Assembly (NCBI GenBank): GCA_027487575.1
Contig: JAIYDJ010000032.1
Span: 1-58,752, forward strand
DNA length: 58,752 nucleotides
Direction of reading: 5' to 3'
Source of the DNA: Rhodobacter sp.
GTDB taxonomy: Bacteria; Pseudomonadota; Alphaproteobacteria; Rhodobacterales; Rhodobacteraceae
Positions 43,442 through 52,024 of this stretch are shown here, in pieces. The notes below the pieces were generated by a model that had not been told where the DNA came from, ran no database searches, and saw nothing but the letters and a program-made list of their open reading frames with translations. The translations under genes were made by a program, and so were the position numbers. Position 1 is the first letter of the stretch, and each line of letters begins with the position of its first letter.

Positions 43442-45862
43442 ATGCGCGATCTGCAGGATTACGTTGCCAAACGCAACTTCGCGCAGACGCCCGAACCCCG
43501 GTCGGGGGCCGCCGTGGCGGGGGTGGCCCCCCGGTTTTCATTCCAGAAGCACGACGCCACGCGGCTGCACTGGGACCTGCGGCTGGAACACGACGGCGTG
43601 CTTCTCAGTTGGGCCGTCACGCGGGGTCCCTCGCTGAACCCGAAGGACAAGCGGCTGGCGGTCCGGACCGAGGATCACCCGCTGGACTATCTGCAGTTCG
43701 AAGGAACGATCCCCAAAGGCAACTACGGCGCAGGGACGGTGATGCTGTGGGATGTGGGCTGGTGGCAGCCGTTCCACGATGTCGACGACGGGCTTGCGAC
43801 CGGGCACATCCATTTTGCCCTGCTGGGGCAGCGGTCGACCGGCAAATGGTCGCTGATCCGGATGCAGGGCAGGCGGGCCGGGGATGCAGGGCGCGAAAAC
43901 TGGCTGCTGATCAAGGAACAGGACGAGGCGGTGCGCCCGCTGGACATGACCGGCCAGTATGACCGCAGCGTCGCCACCGGGCGGGACCTGCCGCAGATCG
44001 CGGCCGGCGCGCCGCCCCGCCCTCTGGCACCCGAACGCACGGCCAAGCCCCCGAAATTCACGCCGCCGCAACTGGCGGACCTGCAGACGGCACCGCCCGA
44101 TGGCGACATGTGGTGGCACGAGGTCAAGCTGGACGGATACCGCGCGCAGGTTCTGCTGGGCAAGGGCGGCGCGCGCATCGTCACGCGCAACGGTCTGGAC
44201 TGGACCGACAGGTTCGCCCCGCTGCTGCCCGCGCTGAACGCCCTGCCCGCCGACAGCGCCGCCATCGACGGGGAAATCGTGGCCGGGGCGGGATTGGAAC
44301 GGTTTGGCGATGTACCCCGCGCGATCGAGCAGGGCGGGCCCTTCGTGTTCTACGGGTTCGACCTGCTGTCGCGGGATGGCGCGGACCTGTCCGCCAGACC
44401 GCTGACCGAGCGGCGCGCCGCGCTGGAAAACCTGTTTGCCGATGTGGTCCCGCGCGGCGTGCTGCGCCTGTCTCCGGTCCTGCAGGGCACCGGGGCTGCA
44501 CTTTTCGCGCAGGTGGGCGAGGCCGGGGGCGAGGGTCTGGTGTCCAAGCTGCGCGATGCGCCCTACCGGTCGGGGCGGTCCGCCTCGTGGGTAAAATCCA
44601 AGGTCGACCGGCGCGGTGCCTTTGTCATCGTCGGGTTCCAGCACAGTCCATCGCGCGGCAAGGCCTTTGCCTCGCTCCTTCTCGCGGCGCATCAGGACGG
44701 CGAACTGGTCTATCGCGGCAAGGTCGGCACCGGTTTTGACGCGGCGACCGAGGCTGACCTTGCGGCGCGCTTTACCCCGCTGACCCGCACCACGCCGCCG
44801 CTGTCGGGGGTTCCCGACCTCCGGGCGAAGGTGACCTGGCTTGACCCGCGCCTGATCGCCGAAATCCGTCATGCCGAAATCACCCGCGATGGCCACCTGC
44901 GGCACGCCAGTTTCATTGCCTTGCGTGAGGACAAGACCATGCCCGAAACCGTGACCGATGACCCTGTCACCCGTCCCCGCGTCGCGACCGTGGGGATCAG
45001 CAATCCCGACCGTCTGGTGTATCCCAAGCCGAAGGTGACCAAGCGGATGGTTGCCGATTACTATGAGGCGATGGCCGACCGCATTCTGGAAGGTGCGCGA
45101 AACCGGCCGCTGTCACTGTTGCGCCTGCCGGACGGTCTGGAAGGCCAGCAGTTCTTTCAGAAACACCGTGGCAAGGGTTTTCCCGAGGCGATGAAGGAAA
45201 CGCGCCTGCCGGACTCCAAGGGCGTGCTGCAGGAGAAGATGTACCTGTCCAGTCCGGCCAGCCTGATTGCGGCCGTGCAGATGGGCACCGTCGAATTCCA
45301 CATCGAAGGCGTGCGCACCGACAGGCCGCAGACGCCCGACCGGCTGGTGTTCGATCTGGACCCGGACGAGGGGATGGGCTTTCCGCTGGTGCGCGACGCG
45401 GCGGCGCTGATCCGCGATCTTCTGTCCGAGGTCGGCCTGCCGAGTTGGCCGATGGTCAGCGGCGGCAAGGGGGTGCATGTCGTGGTGCCCCTGCGCCGCA
45501 GCGCCAGCACACAGACGGTCGCGCTGTTCTCGCGGGTGTTCGCCACCCTGCTGGCCGAACGGCGACCGAAGAACTTTACCGCCAAGATGTCCAAGGCCGA
45601 CCGGCGCGGGCGCATCTTCATCGACTGGCTGCGCAACGATGCCGGGTCCACCGCCGTGGCCCCGTTTTCATTGCGCGCCCGCGCCGGAGCGCCGGTGGCC
45701 GTGCCCGTCTCGTGGGACGAGTTGCGCCTTTTGCGGCGCGCCAACGGGTTTTCGCTGAAGGATGCCATGGCGCGGGATTGGCTTTCCATCGGCAAGATCA
45801 AGCCGGGAAACCTGTCTGCCAAGTCGCTTGGTGCGCTGGACGGGCTTCTGGCCGACGTGTGA
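43442..45862 (+). CDS. ligD: Multifunctional ATP-dependent DNA ligase LigD
   Basis: 806 residues in the order phosphoesterase, ligase, polymerase. The N-terminal phosphoesterase domain has RLHWDLRLEHDG (residues 41-52). The ligase domain starts near 200, with nucleotidyl-acceptor Lys229 in HEVKLDGYRAQ, IDGEIV near 277 and GLVSK...WVKSK near 365-385. The polymerase/primase domain begins near 510 (RLVYPKPKVTKRMVADYY) with the metal-binding FDLDPDEG near 637. It processes, fills and seals double-strand breaks with Ku. It is in an operon directly behind ku. Confidence 0.95.
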   Translation: MRDLQDYVAKRNFAQTPEPRSGAAVAGVAPRFSFQKHDATRLHWDLRLEHDGVLLSWAVTRGPSLNPKDKRLAVRTEDHPLDYLQFEGTIPKGNYGAGTVMLWDVGWWQPFHDVDDGLATGHIHFALLGQRSTGKWSLIRMQGRRAGDAGRENWLLIKEQDEAVRPLDMTGQYDRSVATGRDLPQIAAGAPPRPLAPERTAKPPKFTPPQLADLQTAPPDGDMWWHEVKLDGYRAQVLLGKGGARIVTRNGLDWTDRFAPLLPALNALPADSAAIDGEIVAGAGLERFGDVPRAIEQGGPFVFYGFDLLSRDGADLSARPLTERRAALENLFADVVPRGVLRLSPVLQGTGAALFAQVGEAGGEGLVSKLRDAPYRSGRSASWVKSKVDRRGAFVIVGFQHSPSRGKAFASLLLAAHQDGELVYRGKVGTGFDAATEADLAARFTPLTRTTPPLSGVPDLRAKVTWLDPRLIAEIRHAEITRDGHLRHASFIALREDKTMPETVTDDPVTRPRVATVGISNPDRLVYPKPKVTKRMVADYYEAMADRILEGARNRPLSLLRLPDGLEGQQFFQKHRGKGFPEAMKETRLPDSKGVLQEKMYLSSPASLIAAVQMGTVEFHIEGVRTDRPQTPDRLVFDLDPDEGMGFPLVRDAAALIRDLLSEVGLPSWPMVSGGKGVHVVVPLRRSASTQTVALFSRVFATLLAERRPKNFTAKMSKADRRGRIFIDWLRNDAGSTAVAPFSLRARAGAPVAVPVSWDELRLLRRANGFSLKDAMARDWLSIGKIKPGNLSAKSLGALDGLLADV

Positions 45863-45883
45863 GGCCGATCCCGATTTGCATGG

Positions 45884-45908
45884 GGAACGCAGGGCGGTCC
45901 CGCACGTT
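45884..45908 (+). promoter_or_regulatory. EcfG consensus promoter upstream of the sigma factor gene
   Basis: GGAAC (45884-45888), 16-base spacer, CGTT (45905-45908): an exact match to the alphaproteobacterial general-stress consensus. It lies 30 bases before the sigma ATG, so the sigma factor probably drives its own gene. Confidence 0.8.
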
Positions 45909-45938
45909 AACGGGTGACATGTGACACGAGGCCGACCC

Positions 45939-46460
45939 ATGCCCGATGCCAAATCCCCCGATTTCCACGACCTCCTTCTGGGCCAGATCCCGGCATTGCG
46001 CGCCTATGCGCGCGCCCTGACCCATCACCGGGAGGATGCGGATGACCTGGTGCAGCAGACCCTTCTGAAGGCGATCACCAACATCGACAAGTTCCGTCCC
46101 GATACCAACCTGCGGGCATGGCTGTTCACGATCATGCGCAATTCCTTCCTGACCAACATTCGCAAGCACAACCGCGAAAAGCCGGGCGACGAGGATTGCG
46201 TGTCGCTTGAAGTCAAGACCCAGCCCTATCATGACGCCTATATCACCGGGCAGCGGCTGCAGGTTGCGATGTCCAAACTGCCACCCCAATATCAGGAGTT
46301 GCTGATGCTGATCCTTGTCATCGGGGAAAGCTATGAAACCGCCGCACAGGTGTGCAACTGCGCTGTGGGCACGGTCAAAAGCCGCCTGAACCGGGCACGC
46401 AAGATGTTGATCGCCGATCTTGAGGTCAACGATATCCACGATCTGCTGCATCTGTCGTGA
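45939..46460 (+). CDS. EcfG-like ECF sigma factor
   Basis: 173 residues from ATG 45939; a GTG at 45921 is an alternative, but it lies close to the expected transcript start. Region 2 is clear (ALTHHREDADDLVQQTLLKAITNIDKFRPDTNLRAWLFTIMRNSFL), and region 4 (LPPQYQELLMLILVIGESYETAAQVCNCAVGTVKSRLNRARKML) is a normal helix-turn-helix. The closest type is the EcfG/ECF15 general-stress class of alphaproteobacteria. It has an exact EcfG-type promoter of its own and sits between the NHEJ genes and a kinase/response-regulator set. Confidence 0.9.
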   Translation: MPDAKSPDFHDLLLGQIPALRAYARALTHHREDADDLVQQTLLKAITNIDKFRPDTNLRAWLFTIMRNSFLTNIRKHNREKPGDEDCVSLEVKTQPYHDAYITGQRLQVAMSKLPPQYQELLMLILVIGESYETAAQVCNCAVGTVKSRLNRARKMLIADLEVNDIHDLLHLS

Positions 46461-46479
46461 CCGCATCTTTCCGGTCAGG

Positions 46480-46504
46480 GGAACCATTCGCATCGCCGTC
46501 AGTT
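46480..46504 (+). promoter_or_regulatory. EcfG-type promoter upstream of the MetOD1-kinase-regulator operon
   Basis: GGAAC (46480-46484), 16-base spacer, AGTT (46501-46504), 78 bases before the ATG at 46583. The sequence resembles the ku promoter. Confidence 0.65.
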
Positions 46505-46582
46505 GTGAAGGCAAACATGGACACGCGACGGAAAAACACCGTAAATGTCCGGGTAGGCACCAGCTAAGCAAGTGGAAACGTC

Positions 46583-47110
46583 ATGCAGGACACCGCATCG
46601 GTCGCGGATGCTCCGGTCCATTTGGACCGCGACCTTTTCCTGCGCGTTGTCGTGCGCGAATTGGCAGGTACGCTGCAGGACGTCGTCGGGCTTGCCGAAT
46701 CCTCGGCCTACATCAGCGTGGTGGGAAGTGCGGTCGGCGAGCGGATCAACACCGACTACGTGCAGTCCCTGTCGGTTGACCGTCTGGACCGCGACCAGGT
46801 GCGCGACGTTCTGATCGACCTGAAGCGGCGGATCCAGGGCGATTTCTTTGTCCTTGAAGAGGATGAAAGCCACATCGTGCTGGGCAACCGGGCCTGCCCG
46901 TTCGGCCTCATGGTGGCGGGCCGTCCGTCGCTGTGCATGATGACGTCGAATGTGTTCGGCTACATCTCGGCGCAGAACCTTGGCTATGCGCGGGTTGAAA
47001 TCCAGGAATCCATCGCACGAGGCAATGCCGGCTGCCGGATTGTCGTCAACCTGATACCGACCGATCATCCCGAGCCAGGCGCCCGTGAATACTACAGGAT
47101 CGAGGAATGA
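46583..47110 (+). CDS. MetOD1-type (methanogen output domain 1) signalling protein
   Basis: 175 residues. The pattern [54 protein letters not shown], with two Cys and a long beta/alpha core, fits the MetOD1 family found beside sensory kinases. No enzyme motif is visible. It overlaps the histidine kinase start (ATGA), so the two are translationally coupled and it probably modulates the kinase. Confidence 0.75.
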   Translation: MQDTASVADAPVHLDRDLFLRVVVRELAGTLQDVVGLAESSAYISVVGSAVGERINTDYVQSLSVDRLDRDQVRDVLIDLKRRIQGDFFVLEEDESHIVLGNRACPFGLMVAGRPSLCMMTSNVFGYISAQNLGYARVEIQESIARGNAGCRIVVNLIPTDHPEPGAREYYRIEE

Positions 47111-48153
47111 ACGGCCCCGGTCCGCAAGTCAGGGCGCTGCACGGCTTTGATTTTCTTGACGACCCGGTGCTGGTCGTCACGCTGGAAGGCGTGGTGCATG
47201 AGGCGAACGCGGCGGCGCGGGTTTTCTTCGGACCCAGACTGGCGGCGGGACGGCTTCAGGCGCTTTATGGGGATTCCAATCCGGGCAGCGCGCAGTATCT
47301 TCGGATGGCCAGCGGGTCCACCGCGCCGCGCCCGGGTAAGATTTGCTTTGCCCGTGAAGACGGCGTCGTCCACATGCGGACCCATGCCTCGCGGTCCGGA
47401 CGGCAGGCCGAGCGGGCCGAGATCATCCTGCGCCTGCTGCCGGAATCCTCAGACCGGTTTGCCGTGCTTGACCGCCGGGTTCAGGAATTGGACCGGCAGT
47501 TGCAGAAACGGGTACAGGAAAATGCGGTCCTGCAGGAAACCGTGCGGCAGAACCGCTTGCTGGTCGGCGAGTTGCAACACCGGGTCAAGAACAACATCCA
47601 GTTGATGATCTCGCTGATCAACCGCGCCGCACAGCGCCATCGCACCCCCGAAGTCGCTGCCGTCGTTGCCACCTCGCGCGGGCGGTTGCAGGCGATGGCC
47701 GCCGCGCAGGAGGCGCTTTACCAGGCGCAACAGGCCGACATCGTGCCGGCCCGCGCCTTTTTGGAAGACGTCGTGCGCACCATCGCCCGGGCCAGCGGCG
47801 CGGAAGACACCATCAGCCTGACCCTGATCGATGCCCGGCTGAAACGCGAAGAGGCGCATTGTCTGGCGCTGATCGCCAACGAACTGATCACCAACGCCGC
47901 CCGGTTCGGTCTGCGCGACGGCAAGGGCCGCATCGAGGTGATCTTCGCCGATGAGGGTGGTCATTTCCGGTTCGAGGTAGCCGACGACGGGATCGGCATG
48001 AAAACGGATGCGGCCGAGCGGTCTTCGGGGCTGGAACTGGTGCGCGGCCTTTGCCGCCAGATCGGCGGCCGGTTCGAAGTCACGGGCGATACGGGAACAC
48101 GCTGCCGCGTCAGGTTCCCGGCTAAACCCTACGAAGGAGAGACGGATGCCTAA
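47107..48153 (+). CDS. HisKA_2-type sensor histidine kinase
   Basis: 348 residues, no membrane segment, so cytoplasmic. Residues ~10-110 form a PAS-like domain ([20 protein letters not shown]); a coiled coil runs from ~120 to 150; the phospho-acceptor box is [19 protein letters not shown] (His158), typical of HisKA_2/HWE-like kinases of the stress response; then HATPase_c with [21 protein letters not shown] and SSGLELV. Translationally coupled on both sides. It probably phosphorylates the response regulator encoded next. Confidence 0.9.
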   Translation: MNGPGPQVRALHGFDFLDDPVLVVTLEGVVHEANAAARVFFGPRLAAGRLQALYGDSNPGSAQYLRMASGSTAPRPGKICFAREDGVVHMRTHASRSGRQAERAEIILRLLPESSDRFAVLDRRVQELDRQLQKRVQENAVLQETVRQNRLLVGELQHRVKNNIQLMISLINRAAQRHRTPEVAAVVATSRGRLQAMAAAQEALYQAQQADIVPARAFLEDVVRTIARASGAEDTISLTLIDARLKREEAHCLALIANELITNAARFGLRDGKGRIEVIFADEGGHFRFEVADDGIGMKTDAAERSSGLELVRGLCRQIGGRFEVTGDTGTRCRVRFPAKPYEGETDA

Positions 48154-48697
48154 GTCGAGTGGCAAAGCGGACCGGACGGTCGTTCTGTTTACCGGGCGCA
48201 CGCCGGATCCGCGCAAACCCCTGCGAACCCATGCGGCGACGGTCGCCCCCCACAAGACCAATGCACTGCCGCCCGTGGGGCTGACCGAACCGCAGTCCGA
48301 AGAGCAACTCCCTTCCGTCGCCCCGCCTCCGCTGCGTGTGGTAATCGTCGAGGACGAGGTCATCATCTCGATGGAACTGGAAATGCTGCTGGAAGAGCTA
48401 GGGGCCGAGGTTGTCGGAACCGCGATGAGCGCATCACAGGCCGAGGCGCTGGTGGCGCAGCATCGGCCCGATTTCCTGACGATGGACATCAACATCAAGG
48501 GCGACCGCGACGGCGTGACGGCCGCCTGCGACATCTTTGCCAGGTTCGGCACGCGGTCGATCTTCGTGTCGGCGTTCGGCGATGCGGCCACCAAGGCACG
48601 GGCAGCACCGGCGAACGCCATAGGCTGGGTCCGCAAGCCGATCGTGGATGCCGATCTGGCCGATGCCGTAAGTCTGGTGACCCGCCGCATGGATTGA
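48146..48697 (+). CDS. Single-receiver response regulator with N-terminal extension
   Basis: 183 residues from ATG 48146 (GGAG before it), overlapping the kinase stop by 8 bases. Residues 1-62 are low-complexity (Pro/Thr/Lys-rich) and have no recognised fold. Residues 63-183 form a receiver domain: VVIVEDEVIIS (Asp70), phospho-acceptor Asp114 in LTMDINIKGD and the C-terminal WVRKPI lysine. It lacks the sigma-like domain of PhyR, so it is not PhyR itself, but it resembles single-domain regulators paired with HWE-type kinases in stress circuits. Confidence 0.88.
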   Translation: MPKSSGKADRTVVLFTGRTPDPRKPLRTHAATVAPHKTNALPPVGLTEPQSEEQLPSVAPPPLRVVIVEDEVIISMELEMLLEELGAEVVGTAMSASQAEALVAQHRPDFLTMDINIKGDRDGVTAACDIFARFGTRSIFVSAFGDAATKARAAPANAIGWVRKPIVDADLADAVSLVTRRMD

Positions 48698-48789
48698 CCG
48701 GGCCTCGCATGCCCGGCCCTGCTCACCGGGCCAGGACTGCGCGACACCCTGAAGCCATGACCCGGTTGTGAACGGCTGCGGCAGGCCGG

Positions 48790-49596
48790 TCAGGCAGCCC
48801 TGACCCACCCGCCGCCCCGCCGTGCAAAGACCGAACCGGGACGCGGAACGAACCGGCCCGCGCCTTCGTCCACCATCCATGCAGTGACGGTCAGCCGGGC
48901 ATCGGCGGCGAAATCCAGCACGGCAAACCCGTGGTCCTGTTCGCCCAGGCGCGCGCACAGCGCAGTGCCGCCGTGCAACTGGAACACCGGACGCGCCGCA
49001 TCAGCTGCAATGCCCAGCCCGGTCGTCCAGTGATGCAGATGCCCCGACAGGATCACCTGCAGCCCTGCCTGCGTCATCCGCTGCAACGCCGCCGGCGCGC
49101 CCTTCGTCTCGCCCCGCACGAAATCGGGCGGCTCCTCGAAAGGATGGTGTGCGACCAGGATATTCGTCACATCCTCTGACTCCTGCCGCATCGCCGTGCA
49201 CACCCGGTCGATCTGATCGGGGCGGGCAATGCCGCCGCGCACGACAAGCGGATCGGCAGTGTTGATCCCGAAAAGCCGCAGGCGACCGATCCGCAGGCCG
49301 GGCGTCATGTCACGCAGGGCACCGCGCCGATAGCGCCCGAACGGATCGAACAGCCGCAAGACCGGGTTGAACAGCGGCACATCATGATTGCCCGGCACAG
49401 CCAGAAACGGCAGGTTCAGCCCGGTCAGGAAGGTCATCGCCGCGCGGAACTGCGCGGGCCGCGCGCGTTGTGTCAGATCACCCGACACGACGACCGCGTC
49501 AGCCTTGCAGGACAGCACGGCGTCGCGCAGCGGGGTGACAAGATCGGTTCGGTGCAGCCCGAAATGCAGGTCCGTCAGGTGGATCAGCCGCGTCAT
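48790..49596 (-). CDS. Metallophosphoesterase
   Basis: 268 residues. Calcineurin-like family with metal motifs LTDLHFG, VVSGDLTQ, PGNHDVP and SGHLHHW (the D-x-H, G-D, G-N-H-D, G-H series). The start overlaps the stop of the diacylglycerol-kinase-like gene, so the two form an operon on the minus strand. It could hydrolyse a lipid or cyclic nucleotide phosphate; the substrate is not visible. Confidence 0.9.
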   Translation of the reverse strand: MTRLIHLTDLHFGLHRTDLVTPLRDAVLSCKADAVVVSGDLTQRARPAQFRAAMTFLTGLNLPFLAVPGNHDVPLFNPVLRLFDPFGRYRRGALRDMTPGLRIGRLRLFGINTADPLVVRGGIARPDQIDRVCTAMRQESEDVTNILVAHHPFEEPPDFVRGETKGAPAALQRMTQAGLQVILSGHLHHWTTGLGIAADAARPVFQLHGGTALCARLGEQDHGFAVLDFAADARLTVTAWMVDEGAGRFVPRPGSVFARRGGGWVRAA

Positions 49597-50552
49597 GCCG
49601 CGTCCGGCTGCGGTTTGCCGGCGTCCGGGGATGCCCCGGGCACCAGCACCGACAGCGCCGCCCGGTGGACGCGCAGGCGGAATGGCCCGTCCATCCGCTC
49701 TTTCTCGCCGTCGAAGGCCAGCAGACGCCGTGGCTGGCGGGTTTCGATGGTGATGTCATCCGCGATCAGCAGATCGAAATCCTGCCCCCGCGCCACCTTG
49801 CCGAATGCCAGCCGGAAGGCCGCCGACATCAGCGCGCGCGGGGTGTCGCCCCGTGCCAGAAACAGCGCAAGCTGCCCGTCGCGCACCGCATCCGCCCCCT
49901 CCAGCCCCATCCGTTCAAGTTGATAGGCGCTGCGGGCGGCAAAGGCGAGCGGCGTGCGGAAGCTTTTCGTGGTGCCGTCCACGGTTGCCGACAGATGCAT
50001 CGGGTTGCGCAACTCGCGCAGCGTCACCAGAACCGACCAATAGGCCGCGATCCGGCTGCGCCCCCAGCGCCGATAGATCGCCTCGCGCCGTTCAAGGATT
50101 TCGGGGTAGACGCCAAAGCTGGCGTTGTTCAGAAAAGTCCTGCGGTTGACTTCGCCGACATCCATCCGGCGGACCTGCCCGCCCAGAATGGCGTCCAGCG
50201 CCTTGTCCATCGTATCGACGTCCAGTTCCCGGGCAAAGTAGTTGAATGTGCCCCCCGGCAAGACGCCCATTGTCGTGTCGGTCCCGACCAGCGCGCCAGC
50301 CACCGCCGATTGCGTCCCGTCGCCGCCCAACGCCACCACCACATCCGCCCCGTCCGCGACCGCGTGACGAACGGCTGCGGCCACGGCGCTGCCGCTGTTG
50401 AAAGCGTGGGTGGAAAACGACCTGACTTTCGGCTCCAGCCGGTCGCGGATCGTGGTTTCCCGCGCATGTGCATCCTTCTTTCCCGCCGCGCCGTTCAGGA
50501 CCAGCGCAAGGTTGCAGGCGGACAGGTCTATGGCACGAAGGGCGGGTGTCAT
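49593..50552 (-). CDS. Diacylglycerol kinase-family (lipid kinase) protein
   Basis: 319 residues from ATG 50552. The nucleotide-binding VVALGGDGTQSAVAGALVG near residue 72 and GVLPGGTFNYFARELD near 98 are those of DAGK catalytic-domain proteins (YegS/BmrU type). It would phosphorylate a lipid at the inner membrane. It is coupled with the phosphoesterase. The longer open frame upstream to 51188 overlaps the divergent esterase gene and was not used. Confidence 0.9.
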   Translation of the reverse strand: MTPALRAIDLSACNLALVLNGAAGKKDAHARETTIRDRLEPKVRSFSTHAFNSGSAVAAAVRHAVADGADVVVALGGDGTQSAVAGALVGTDTTMGVLPGGTFNYFARELDVDTMDKALDAILGGQVRRMDVGEVNRRTFLNNASFGVYPEILERREAIYRRWGRSRIAAYWSVLVTLRELRNPMHLSATVDGTTKSFRTPLAFAARSAYQLERMGLEGADAVRDGQLALFLARGDTPRALMSAAFRLAFGKVARGQDFDLLIADDITIETRQPRRLLAFDGEKERMDGPFRLRVHRAALSVLVPGASPDAGKPQPDAA

Positions 50553-50654
50553 GGCGGCTCCGGTTATGGGGATCGTCAGGGCGGAATGCCTGGGCAAGGC
50601 GACGGAACGGATTGACGCGCAGCCGCCCGGGCTGCAGCGCCGAATGCGATCATC

Positions 50655-50680
50655 AACCCACCGGCAGGCCGTCGGGTTCC
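50655..50680 (-). promoter_or_regulatory. Weak EcfG-type promoter candidate upstream of the lipid kinase gene
   Basis: Minus strand GGAAC (50680-50676), 17-base spacer, GGTT (50658-50655), about 100 bases before the start. A plus-strand GCAAC-N16-GGTT (50737-50761) precedes the divergent esterase gene. Both are less exact than the sigma-factor promoter. Confidence 0.35.
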
Positions 50681-50814
50681 GTTTGCAGACGCAGCGTTGC
50701 AATTGCAGCATTTCACGCCCGCCCGGCTTGCGGTACGCAACCTCCACCCCACGTAAGGGTTGTGATAGATGAAATCTCCGGCCTGAACGGTCGCTGCTGC
50801 CCGAGGTGGTCCCG

Positions 50815-52008
50815 ATGAAACGTCCCTTTGCTGCCGCCCTGCGCCGAATGCGCCCATCCGCCGTGGCCAAGGCCACCAAGTCGATCCAGTCGGCGATGTC
50901 CGGCTTCATGCTGTCATCCGCGATGGCCCCGCTGACGGCGATGACGCCCGACAAGGCGCGAACGGCCAAGACGGGGACCGGCAATACGGGGGCGGGCAAG
51001 AGCAAGGCCACCCCTGCAAAAGCCGCAAGGGCCAAGGTCGGGCAAAGCCTTGGCAGCGTCTTGCAGCAGCTTCGCGAAGTGCAGGCCGGGTCGCTGATGC
51101 CGAAACCCGCTGCAGCGCCCGCGGGGCGGGTCGGGGCAGTCCCGGTGCCCAAGGGCGCGCAGTATCTGCAGCGCACCCACCGCAGCACGGCCGGAACGCG
51201 CGGCTACACCCTGTTTCTGCCCAGCCAGCCCGCAAAACCCACCGGACTGATCCTGATGCTGCATGGCTGCAAGCAGTCTTCAGACGACTTTGCCCGCGGC
51301 ACCCGGATGAATGCGCTGGCCGAAAAGCATGGTCTGGCCATCGTCTATCCCGATCAGACCTCGGCCCACAATGCAGCGGCCTGCTGGAACTGGTTCCAGA
51401 CCGGCCATCAGGCGCGCGGGGCGGGGGAACCGGCGATCCTGGCCTCGCTCGCGCGCAAGCTGGCCAAGGATTTCGCCCTTGGCCGTGATGCGGTGTTCGT
51501 GGCAGGCCTGTCGGCGGGCGGGGCCATGGCGGCAATTCTGGCGGATGTCTATCCCGACGTGTTCTCTGCCGCCGGGGTGCATTCCGGCCTGCCGCGGGGG
51601 TCGGCCCGCGATGTGATGTCCGCAATGTCGGCGATGCGCAGCGGCGGGTCCGGCAGCGACAGCCCCGAACTGCCCGATCCGGTCCGGCGCGCGGGGCCGG
51701 TGCGGCGGATCGTGTTTCATGGCAGCGCCGACAGCACGGTCCACCCGTCGAATGCCGACGCGATCCTTGCCTCCGCCCTTGGCCCCGGGGCTGTTCCGTC
51801 CCGGTCGGTCGGCCGGTCGGTGCAAGGCCGCAGCTACACCCGCAGTGACTATGCCGGGCCCAAAGGCGATATCCTGGCAGAGGTGTGGATGATCGACGGC
51901 GCGGGTCATGCCTGGTCGGGCGGACATGCGGCAGGCTCTTACACCGACGCCAGCGGCCCGGACGCCTCGGCCCAGATGGTGCGGTTCTTTCTGAACAGAC
52001 CCGACTGA
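50815..52008 (+). CDS. PHB depolymerase-family esterase (extracellular-type catalytic domain)
   Basis: 397 residues from ATG 50815 (GAGGTGG before it). Residues 1-115 are Ala/Lys-rich and low-complexity with no clear signal peptide; residues ~120-390 are an alpha/beta hydrolase of the PHB-depolymerase/LpqC group, with the oxyanion LMLHGCKQS, nucleophile Ser233 in GLSAGG, an Asp in FHGSADSTVHPSN and the C-terminal His in GAGHAWSGG. It may cleave polyhydroxybutyrate or another ester. It is divergent from the lipid kinase operon. Confidence 0.87.
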   Translation: MKRPFAAALRRMRPSAVAKATKSIQSAMSGFMLSSAMAPLTAMTPDKARTAKTGTGNTGAGKSKATPAKAARAKVGQSLGSVLQQLREVQAGSLMPKPAAAPAGRVGAVPVPKGAQYLQRTHRSTAGTRGYTLFLPSQPAKPTGLILMLHGCKQSSDDFARGTRMNALAEKHGLAIVYPDQTSAHNAAACWNWFQTGHQARGAGEPAILASLARKLAKDFALGRDAVFVAGLSAGGAMAAILADVYPDVFSAAGVHSGLPRGSARDVMSAMSAMRSGGSGSDSPELPDPVRRAGPVRRIVFHGSADSTVHPSNADAILASALGPGAVPSRSVGRSVQGRSYTRSDYAGPKGDILAEVWMIDGAGHAWSGGHAAGSYTDASGPDASAQMVRFFLNRPD

Positions 52009-52024
52009 CCCACAGTCACCCGCC

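Noticed and set aside
48146..48697. PhyR, the anti-anti-sigma response regulator
   Set aside because: Only a receiver domain is present; the N-terminal 62 residues are low-complexity and cannot form the sigma-like domain that defines PhyR.
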